DNA of 7,754 nucleotides from an uncultured Dorea sp. (lineage in GTDB: Bacteria > Bacillota_A > Clostridia > Lachnospirales > Lachnospiraceae), in the NCBI GenBank assembly GCA_910579015.1, contig CAJTRO010000073.1, positions 1 through 7,754 on the forward strand, given 5' to 3'. Below the pieces are notes generated by a model. The model was not told the DNA's origin. It made no database searches and was given only the letters and a program-made list of their open reading frames with translations. The translations under genes were made by a program, and so were the position numbers. The first letter of the stretch is position 1; every line of letters starts with the position of its first letter. This document shows positions 1 through 5,555 of the stretch, piece after piece.

Positions 1-20
1 CCTTGCGGCGAAGGACTATA

Positions 21-110
21 CTTTCAACCCAACCATTTATATACCGCATATCGGTCAGCGGTAAACTTACAACCCGACCATTTATATACCACATATCGGT
101 CAGTGGTAAA
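21..110. repeat. Two tandem 45-bp repeats, each with a hairpin
   Basis: Copy 1 is 21-65 and copy 2 is 66-110. They match at 41 of 45 positions, and the first bases of a further copy (cttt) follow at 111. Each copy holds a 6-bp inverted repeat around a 10-nt loop: TACCGC/GCGGTA in copy 1 (43-48 with 59-64 on the plus strand) and TACCAC/GTGGTA in copy 2. Two of the four differences are a compensating pair that turns G-C into A-T, so the stem stays perfect in both copies. On the minus strand the pair lies just downstream of the promoter at 127-155 and would be transcribed as two consecutive RNA hairpins. The 45-bp period is a multiple of three and two minus-strand frames stay open through it, but no well-placed ribosome binding site supports a peptide. 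The function is unknown. Confidence 0.85.
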
Positions 111-126
111 CTTTCCTTATGTCTTT

Positions 127-155
127 ATTCTAGCAAGCACAAGGAGGAAAGTCAA
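127..155 (-). promoter_or_regulatory. Leftward sigma-A-type promoter
   Basis: On the minus strand the -35 box TTGACT (155-150) and the -10 box TAGAAT (132-127) are separated by exactly 17 nt. This is close to the TTGACA/TATAAT consensus (5 of 6 in each box). Transcription would start near 120 and run left through the tandem hairpin repeats toward a gene outside the window. It lies only 12 nt past the stop codon of the GHKL kinase, so whatever follows on the left has its own promoter and need not depend on readthrough from the kinase. The match is seen directly; activity is inferred. Confidence 0.6.
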
Positions 156-167
156 TAGAAACGCCCT

Positions 168-1553
168 TTATTTCCCGCCGGAAATATCCGCATTCCTGCC
201 CAGGATCCGAAGCTCCTGAATAAAATCCCCATCCTCTACCGCCGCCGCAAAAAACACATGATCATAATCCCTTAAGATCTTCTTGTAACTGGCAAGGCCG
301 ATCCCGCGCCCCGCGCCCTTCGTCGAATATCCCGATTCCCATATCTTACTGAAATCCACCGTATGGAACAGCGTATTCCTCACCCTGAATGTCGTCCATT
401 CCTCCATACAGCTGATCATAATATGCACACTCCCGTCCGCATGTCCCCTGACCTCTTCCATCGCATTATCAACAAGAATCCCAAGACATCTGCACAGATC
501 CGTCGTCCTGCATTCTACAGATTCAACCGGAGCAAATACCTCTAACCGACAGGCGATCCCTTCCTTCTCCATCTCCGTCAATTTGGCAAGAAGAAGCCCT
601 TTTACCTCCGTAATATGCACATTGTGAAGCTGCGACATCTTTCGGATCTGTCCGCCGATCTGGCTCTCAAAATCATCCGTCATCTCCTGGATAAAATCCG
701 AAATTTCCGCAAAACCTCCCTCCTTCGCCTGAAGATACATTCCTGCCGTCATATTCTTGAAATCATGCCGGAAACAACGCATCTCCTCCTGCATCCCCTC
801 TAACGTCTCAATATAAGCATTCTGCTGCCGGATATTGAGCTGCTGCGCCGCATAAGCCTTTCTCTGCAATTCTTCGCCCCCTTTGTAATGAAGGATAAAC
901 AGTATTGCGATCAACATGGACGCGGACGGCAGTGTGCTGCTGGTCCCTTTCATTCCTCTATGATTAAACCAGTTTGAAAGTACAAAAAGCAGGATCGGGC
1001 AGACACTTAACAATATCATTCCCGACGTCCAGATTCCGCTATTTTCCATCCACTGTCTATATGCATCTCCTGCGTTCATTTTATGCAGAAGGAACAAAAC
1101 CGCAACAAATACCAGACAACTAAGAATAAATCTAAAAAACAAATATTCTATCAATTGCCGCATAATACCCACATTAAAAACATTCCTTGACGCAAACGAC
1201 ATACTGACCGACTGTGCGAAAAACAGCACTACATAGGTAAAGACAGCGATGCCCCAGCATTTACGGAAGCTTTCCCCAAAAATCATCCTGACCAGAAGCA
1301 TATTGAGGAACATCATCAGATAAGGCTCCCCCAGATTTACGGCAATCAACGCCATAAATCCATTTTCATAGAGAAATGCACCGAACGCCGCGACAGAAAA
1401 GAACATCAACACGAACAGGATTATTTTGAATAGATCCAAGTGTCTTCTGTCCGGGAATTCCTTTTTTAAGAGTACCCTGCCCACATAGACTATCCCCGCA
1501 GAATATATGAGCATTGAGATTAAATTGTAAAATGTCGCCGTATATATATTCAT
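168..1553 (-). CDS. AgrC-like membrane sensor histidine kinase (GHKL ATPase)
   Basis: This encodes a 461-residue quorum-sensing-type sensor kinase that would sit in the cytoplasmic membrane and phosphorylate a response regulator, in this family usually of the LytTR class. About seven hydrophobic helices are visible (roughly residues 8-29, 43-63, 66-91, 100-120, 136-157, 173-195 and 207-223). A helical linker leads to the H-box RHDFKN with the phospho-accepting His263. The ATPase domain follows, with an N-box (LVDNAMEEV, Asn363) and a G-box (STKGAGRGIGL, 410-420). The start at 1553 has a modest GGAG at 8 nt and puts the first helix at the N-terminus, facing outside as a seven-helix topology needs. 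An in-frame ATG at 1631 has a better AAGGAG at 9 nt but adds 26 polar, basic residues. No peptide-pheromone gene or response regulator is visible nearby. It is transcribed divergently from the lipoprotein operon. The ligand is unknown. Confidence 0.88.
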   Translation of the reverse strand: MNIYTATFYNLISMLIYSAGIVYVGRVLLKKEFPDRRHLDLFKIILFVLMFFSVAAFGAFLYENGFMALIAVNLGEPYLMMFLNMLLVRMIFGESFRKCWGIAVFTYVVLFFAQSVSMSFASRNVFNVGIMRQLIEYLFFRFILSCLVFVAVLFLLHKMNAGDAYRQWMENSGIWTSGMILLSVCPILLFVLSNWFNHRGMKGTSSTLPSASMLIAILFILHYKGGEELQRKAYAAQQLNIRQQNAYIETLEGMQEEMRCFRHDFKNMTAGMYLQAKEGGFAEISDFIQEMTDDFESQIGGQIRKMSQLHNVHITEVKGLLLAKLTEMEKEGIACRLEVFAPVESVECRTTDLCRCLGILVDNAMEEVRGHADGSVHIMISCMEEWTTFRVRNTLFHTVDFSKIWESGYSTKGAGRGIGLASYKKILRDYDHVFFAAAVEDGDFIQELRILGRNADISGGK

Positions 1554-1628
1554 AACTTCTTCTCCACCCCTTACCCACGCCTTTGTACGCCTGGGACGAT
1601 CTGCATCCGCGGCGTCCTTGACCCTATT

Positions 1629-1649
1629 CATTGTAGCATACTCCTTAAT
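1629..1649 (-). promoter_or_regulatory. Alternative start site with strong Shine-Dalgarno for the GHKL kinase
   Basis: On the minus strand AAGGAG (1646-1641) lies 9 nt before an ATG at 1631-1629, in frame with the kinase. It is a better ribosome binding site than the one at the ATG I preferred (1553). If used, it gives a 487-residue protein with a hydrophilic N-terminal extension beginning MNRVKDAADADRPRR. Topology favours the shorter form and ribosome binding strength favours the longer one; the sequence does not settle it. Confidence 0.5.
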
Positions 1650-1667
1650 ATCTGTCCCGTTATTTTT

Positions 1668-1696
1668 AGATAAACGACACCTGCCGCGGATCACAA
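1668..1696 (-). promoter_or_regulatory. Weak candidate promoter for the GHKL kinase
   Basis: On the minus strand TTGTGA (1696-1691) and TTATCT (1673-1668) are spaced by 17 nt. A transcript starting near 1661 would have a leader of about 30 nt before the ATG at 1631. Both boxes are imperfect, so this is only the best leftward candidate I can see in the divergent region. Confidence 0.3.
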
Positions 1697-1700
1697 TTCT

Positions 1701-1722
1701 GATAAACAATATATTGTTTTTC
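1701..1722. promoter_or_regulatory. Palindrome over the -35 box (candidate operator)
   Basis: The core AAACAATATATTGTTT (1704-1719) is a perfect 16-bp palindrome. The next pair outward mismatches (T/T), then two more pairs match, giving a 22-bp near-palindrome. Its right arm is the -35 hexamer TTGTTT of the rightward promoter, so a bound dimer would be expected to block or remodel transcription of the lipoprotein operon. The regulator is unknown. Confidence 0.6.
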
Positions 1723-1742
1723 CTATTTTACTGGTGTAAAAT
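1714..1742 (+). promoter_or_regulatory. Promoter for the lipoprotein-hybrid kinase operon
   Basis: TTGTTT (1714-1719) and TAAAAT (1737-1742) are spaced by 17 nt, a reasonable sigma-A promoter. The predicted start near 1749 leaves a leader of about 75 nt before the first lipoprotein. Both boxes are embedded in palindromes, which suggests tight control. No other convincing rightward promoter is visible between 1554 and 1823. Confidence 0.55.
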
Positions 1743-1743
1743 A
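1724..1743. promoter_or_regulatory. Inverted repeat over the -10 box (candidate operator)
   Basis: TATTTTAC and GTAAAATA form a perfect 8-bp inverted repeat around the 4-nt spacer TGGT. The right arm contains the whole -10 hexamer of the rightward promoter. Its centre is 22 bp from the centre of the palindrome at 1701-1722, about two helical turns, so proteins on both sites would face the same side of the DNA. I do not recognise it as the site of a particular regulator. Confidence 0.55.
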
Positions 1744-1760
1744 TATTCTATCACAGTTAT

Positions 1761-1795
1761 CCTTTTCCGGACACAATCTGTCTGCTCCGAAAAGG
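1761..1795 (+). promoter_or_regulatory. Leader hairpin upstream of the first lipoprotein
   Basis: CCTTTTC (1761-1767) pairs with GAAAAGG (1789-1795), and after a single bulged C, GGA (1769-1771) pairs with TCC (1786-1788). This makes a 10-bp stem with a 14-nt loop, in which GACA/TGTC can form an alternative inner pairing. It sits in the 5' leader, ending about 12 nt before the ribosome binding site. No run of T follows on either strand, so it is not a standard terminator. A role in mRNA stability or translation control is possible but unproven. Confidence 0.5.
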
Positions 1796-1805
1796 GATCT
1801 GCATT

Positions 1806-1818
1806 GAAAGGAGATGAT
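1806..1818 (+). promoter_or_regulatory. Extended Shine-Dalgarno that decides the GTG start
   Basis: GAAAGGAGATGAT matches 12 of 13 positions of the sequence complementary to the 16S rRNA 3' end. AAGGAG is 10 nt from the GTG at 1824 but 13 and 16 nt from the ATG codons at 1827 and 1830, which favours GTG as the start. Strong translation initiation is expected. Confidence 0.7.
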
Positions 1819-1823
1819 TCCCT

Positions 1824-3617
1824 GTGATGATGAAGCATAGACGATGCCTTGCGGCGCTTCTTGCGGCATCGTTACTTCTGTTGTCCGGCTGCGGCAGTTC
1901 TTCTGACGAGGCTTCGGATACCGACAGCGGCGCCCTGACCTGGGAAACCTGGGGCGGTTACAGCGCACACCAGAAATTCCTGGAACTGGCAAAAGAGAAA
2001 TATCCCGACATTGAACTGGAATTCATATCTTATACCGGGGGCAACCGTACCGGCTATAGTTGGGCGCAGATGCGCGCCGGCGATATTCCGGACATCTTTA
2101 TTACCTCCCAGATACTGGATAAAGATCTGGCGAAGGAACACCTGGTCGATCTGTCCGGATATCCTTTTATCAACGATCTTCCTACTTCTGTTCTGGATCA
2201 GATCTCTTTGGACGGAGAGGTTTATCTTCTGCCCGTCAATTATGCCATGTACGGGATCTTTTACAATAAGACACTGATGGAGGAACATAAGTGGGAGGTC
2301 CCTTCTGATTTTGCCGAATTAAAGGCATTGTGCGAGGAGATCCGGCAGGAAGGGCTGATTCCCGGCGTAATAGGCACGCAGCTTACGGGAGGCCCGTTTT
2401 CCACCGTATTCAATCTTGCTAAGACGGACTGGTTCACAACCTTTGAGGGTGTCAAGTGGGAACAGGACTTCCTTGCGGGGGACGCCGCGGCAAAGGGAAG
2501 ATGGGAAGACACCATGGACTATGTGAAGCAGTATATAGATATCGGCATGTTCCACACCGATCCGCAAGACATTAATAACCCGGAACTGCTCCTCTCCTAT
2601 CTCGGAAACCGTCAGGCTGTATTCTGCACAGCCGTGCAGACGGTCAATATCACCGAATTTCCGGAGACCGGCGATAAGCTGGGGATGATGCCGTTTATCA
2701 GCAAAGACGGCGGTAAGAATATCTACATGTACAGCCCGTCCTTCTATTTCGGGCTCAGCAGCCGCCTTACCGAGCCGGGAAATGAAAAGAAGCTTGAGGA
2801 TGCGGTAAAGCTGCTCTCCCTGGTCTATTCCGAGGAAGGGCAGGCGGCATTTATCGACGAGACGACCCCATGCGTGATGAGCACGCTGAACAGTACCGTT
2901 GTTCCAGAGGATGCTCTGATCTACGACGCACACCAGGCTTTCCTGGAAGGCAGGGCATTTCCTATGACCTATACGGGATGGGAACCCGTTCTCCCCGATA
3001 TCGGGCAGGCATATAAGGAGTGGCTGCGCTCGGAGAACGATATGGACGGGACAAAATGCATTGCCCGGATGGATGAACTGATGCAGCAGCATCTGGATCA
3101 GTCCGATCACATTTATTTCTGCGAAAGTACGGAAGATTTCACCCTGGAAGAGACCGGCAGGCTGGTCGGCAAGGCGCTGGGCAGCCAGTCCGGTGCAGAC
3201 GCCGCCATGATTCCTCTGGGTGAGTTTCACGAGGGAGGCGTGGAGATCAGTTCCGGCATTACCGGAAAGCTCTATGCCGGGAAGATCAACCAGGATATCG
3301 TCTCGACCATCTGTCCCGGAACCGACGGGGAATACACCGTCATGTCCATGACCGGAGCCGAGGCAAAGGAGCTCGCCAAGACAGGTTTTGACGCGGCAGG
3401 CGACCACAATCCCTTTCCCTATCTTCTGGTGACGAAGGGCGGCGCCGAATTAAAAGACGATGAGAACTATCAGGTCGCATTCTTATTAGATGGATACACA
3501 GAAGAAACCGCAGAGAAATATCCGCACCAGACTCACAAAGGCTCTATGAAAGACTTTTTGACTGCCTGGCTGAAAGAACAAGGAACCGTCTCTCCGGACG
3601 GGAACCCATGGAAATAA
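1824..3617 (+). CDS. Lipoprotein: family-1 solute-binding module plus 5'-nucleotidase C-like domain
   Basis: This 597-residue protein is probably anchored outside the membrane and binds a small ligand. It has a signal peptide with basic residues, a hydrophobic core and the lipobox LSGC (Cys23). Residues about 38-400 look like an ABC-type family-1 (MalE/UgpB-like) binding protein: WETWGG at 40, MRAGDIPDIF at 83-92 and the segment GIFYNKTLMEEHKW at 144-157. Residues about 439-585 resemble the C-terminal substrate-binding domain of 5'-nucleotidases: TGRLVGKAL with SGADAAMI (444-463), GKLYAGKINQDIV (481-493), MTGAEAKEL (509-517) and the YQVAF strand (549-553). The catalytic metallophosphatase domain is absent. 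At nearly 600 residues it is well above the 400-450 usual for simple binding proteins, as a fusion would be. UshA nucleotide-holding residues are not conserved. It is first in the operon, with no permease or ATPase gene visible, so a sensory role is inferred. The binding module is the surer call; the C-domain assignment is by eye. Confidence 0.82.
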   Translation: MMMKHRRCLAALLAASLLLLSGCGSSSDEASDTDSGALTWETWGGYSAHQKFLELAKEKYPDIELEFISYTGGNRTGYSWAQMRAGDIPDIFITSQILDKDLAKEHLVDLSGYPFINDLPTSVLDQISLDGEVYLLPVNYAMYGIFYNKTLMEEHKWEVPSDFAELKALCEEIRQEGLIPGVIGTQLTGGPFSTVFNLAKTDWFTTFEGVKWEQDFLAGDAAAKGRWEDTMDYVKQYIDIGMFHTDPQDINNPELLLSYLGNRQAVFCTAVQTVNITEFPETGDKLGMMPFISKDGGKNIYMYSPSFYFGLSSRLTEPGNEKKLEDAVKLLSLVYSEEGQAAFIDETTPCVMSTLNSTVVPEDALIYDAHQAFLEGRAFPMTYTGWEPVLPDIGQAYKEWLRSENDMDGTKCIARMDELMQQHLDQSDHIYFCESTEDFTLEETGRLVGKALGSQSGADAAMIPLGEFHEGGVEISSGITGKLYAGKINQDIVSTICPGTDGEYTVMSMTGAEAKELAKTGFDAAGDHNPFPYLLVTKGGAELKDDENYQVAFLLDGYTEETAEKYPHQTHKGSMKDFLTAWLKEQGTVSPDGNPWK

Positions 3618-3686
3618 GCAGGCATCCCGGATAATGGAAAGACATTGTAAAAAACGGGAGAACAAGAAAAAGGAGACGGAACTGCT

Positions 3687-5516
3687 ATGAGGAAAAAGAA
3701 ATGGATCACACTGCTTTTGACGGGTATCTTTCTATTATCTCTTGTTGCCGGATGCGGCAGGGAATCCGATAAGAATACGACAGACAATAAAGTCTCGGTC
3801 GCATTCTGGAGTGATGAACTTACTGAAAATTACGGGCCATATTTACAGAAGGCATTTCCGGATGTGGACTTTGAATTCTATGTGATCACGAATTCCACAG
3901 ATTATTACCGGTTTCAGGCGGAGAAAGGGAAACTGCCCGATATCCTTACGGTACGGCGTTTTTCCCTGGGAGACGTGGCGTCTTTTAAAGACGATCTGAT
4001 GGATCTGAGTGATTCCAGGGCGGCAGGCGCCTTTCACCAGTCCTATCTGCGCAGTTACACATACAGCGACGGCACGCTGAACTGGCTGCCGGTCTGTGCG
4101 GAGGTTGACGGCATCATCGTCAATGAATCGCTGTTGGCAGACCATAATATCAGCCTTCCCACGAATTACCAGGAATTTACGGATGCATGTATCGCACTTA
4201 AGAAGTTTGGGGTTCGTCCCTTCCGCTCCAACTTCTCGGCGGACTACACCTGTATGGAGATCCTGCAAGGGCTCTCTGTCCAGCAGCTGACCTCACAGGA
4301 AGGCAGAGAATGGCGGCAGCAGTACGAAAGCGGGCAGACCAGCGAGCTAAGCGAAGAGGTCTGGATGCCGGTCTTTGAACGGATGCAGGAATTTATCCAG
4401 TATACCGGGATCGACGCCTCCGATCTGGAGACGGATATCGTGGATGTATACCGTGCATATCAGAATCAGGAGACAGCCATGATGCGGGGCACCAGCGCCG
4501 AGGCAACCCGTTACGGCGCGGCGGATGGATCCGTGATGGTGCCTTATTATGGAGATACGCCGGACAACAACTGGTATCTGACATATCCGGCTTTTCAGGT
4601 TGCCGCAAAGGCACAGGAAGAACATGGCCGCAAAGCGCTGATCTGCGACATTCTGGAAACCATGACAGAGCCCGAAGGGCTCAGATACATTGCAACCGGC
4701 GAGGATATGATCGCATATACGAACGAAGCCAATCTCTCGCTCTCTCCCATGATGAAGCATATCCGGCCATACATTGACAGTAACCGGCTGTATATCCGTC
4801 TCGCCTCCGCTGATATGTTCTCTGTTTCCAGTCAGGTGGTCCAGGGAATGATCACCGGCGAATATCCTGACGCACGGTCTGCATTCTGCGCCTTCAATGA
4901 GGCAATGAAGAAAAGAGACAAGAAACCGGCGGCAAAAGTCCATATTGATACCGGTTACTCCTATACATTTGATCCGGCAAAAGGCAGCCCGGCGGCGTCC
5001 GCGGTCATGAATTCGGTGCGCGAGGAACTGGGCACACAACTGCTGACCGGCCAGTCGATCAATGTCTCCGGGGATATCCATGCCGGAGATTATACCGAAG
5101 AAGAACTGCGCTTCCTGACGATGGGTGAATCCATCGACATCCTTTTGTGCGAGATGACCGGCGCACAGATGCACGACTATTTAAGCTATGTCCTTACGGC
5201 ATCCAAAAAGAGAGGCTCCGTCATCAACGACTCCTCTCTCTATGTGTCCAGCGGTTTTGAGATGGAGATCCACAAGACGGACATCGGCTATGCCCTTGAT
5301 AAGCTGACCATAGAAGGAAAAGAACTAAAACCGGACGAAATCTATTCTGCGGCAATACTTGGCAATGAGGTCCTGATGCAGAAAGAAGCGCTTAGGTCGG
5401 CAGGCATTACCAAATATACAAAATCCGAACTTGCCTATGAGCAGATCATTTCAGACCGTCTGATGAACGGCAGACAGCTTGCCGCACCTACAGATTACAT
5501 TACGCTTCATCTGTAA
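3687..5516 (+). CDS. Second lipoprotein with divergent solute-binding module and 5'-nucleotidase C-like domain
   Basis: This 609-residue protein appears to be a diverged paralogue of the gene before it. The start ATG follows AAGGAG by 11 nt and gives a textbook lipoprotein signal (MRKKKW, hydrophobic stretch, lipobox LVAGC with Cys23). Residues about 35-410 match the binding-protein layout only loosely: KLPDILTVRRF (82-92) corresponds to the IPDIFITSQI region, and GIIVNESLLADHNISLPTNY (142-161) to the usual YNKxLxEExG-VP segment. Residues about 430-605 read as a 5'-nucleotidase C-like domain. The UshA-like pieces are clear: CEMTGAQMHDYLSYV (488-502), LYVSSGFEMEI (518-528), and LTIEGKELKPDEIYSAAIL (540-558) followed by helices. 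There is no catalytic phosphatase domain. It starts 69 nt after the first lipoprotein and ends 39 nt before the hybrid kinase, so co-transcription is likely. A ligand different from the first lipoprotein's is plausible. Catalytic activity is unlikely. Confidence 0.78.
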   Translation: MRKKKWITLLLTGIFLLSLVAGCGRESDKNTTDNKVSVAFWSDELTENYGPYLQKAFPDVDFEFYVITNSTDYYRFQAEKGKLPDILTVRRFSLGDVASFKDDLMDLSDSRAAGAFHQSYLRSYTYSDGTLNWLPVCAEVDGIIVNESLLADHNISLPTNYQEFTDACIALKKFGVRPFRSNFSADYTCMEILQGLSVQQLTSQEGREWRQQYESGQTSELSEEVWMPVFERMQEFIQYTGIDASDLETDIVDVYRAYQNQETAMMRGTSAEATRYGAADGSVMVPYYGDTPDNNWYLTYPAFQVAAKAQEEHGRKALICDILETMTEPEGLRYIATGEDMIAYTNEANLSLSPMMKHIRPYIDSNRLYIRLASADMFSVSSQVVQGMITGEYPDARSAFCAFNEAMKKRDKKPAAKVHIDTGYSYTFDPAKGSPAASAVMNSVREELGTQLLTGQSINVSGDIHAGDYTEEELRFLTMGESIDILLCEMTGAQMHDYLSYVLTASKKRGSVINDSSLYVSSGFEMEIHKTDIGYALDKLTIEGKELKPDEIYSAAILGNEVLMQKEALRSAGITKYTKSELAYEQIISDRLMNGRQLAAPTDYITLHL

Positions 5517-5555
5517 TGGATCCTGTGTCAAGAACAAGAAAGTGAGGATGAACGG

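Noticed and set aside
21..110. Repeats as a CRISPR array or LytTR/AgrA binding sites
   Set aside because: The units abut with no spacers, so this is not CRISPR. The ACCATTTAT element is only a loose LytTR match and recurs every 45 bp instead of the usual ~21-22 bp.
141..150. Plus-strand AAGGAGG resembling a Shine-Dalgarno
   Set aside because: No start codon follows at a usable distance; it is the complement of the spacer of the leftward promoter.
363..803. Short plus-strand frames inside the GHKL kinase
   Set aside because: They are antisense to clear kinase motifs and encode nothing recognisable.
1690..1758. Two ATCACA(A/G)TT direct repeats suggesting a CRP-like site
   Set aside because: They are 60 bp apart and in the same orientation, without the facing TGTGA half-site needed for a CRP-type operator.
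2319..3407. Long minus-strand open frame (362 codons) opposite the first lipoprotein
   Set aside because: It lies wholly inside a strongly supported gene, has no recognisable domain and its composition is that of an antisense reading of GC-biased codons.
3625..3659. Possible terminator between the two lipoproteins (TCCCG/CGGGA)
   Set aside because: The stem is only 5 bp around a 25-nt loop and no T-run follows, so it is unlikely to stop transcription.
4347..5174. Minus-strand open frame opposite the second lipoprotein
   Set aside because: It is a shadow frame with no motif and no ribosome binding site that I can see, and the plus-strand protein is convincing.
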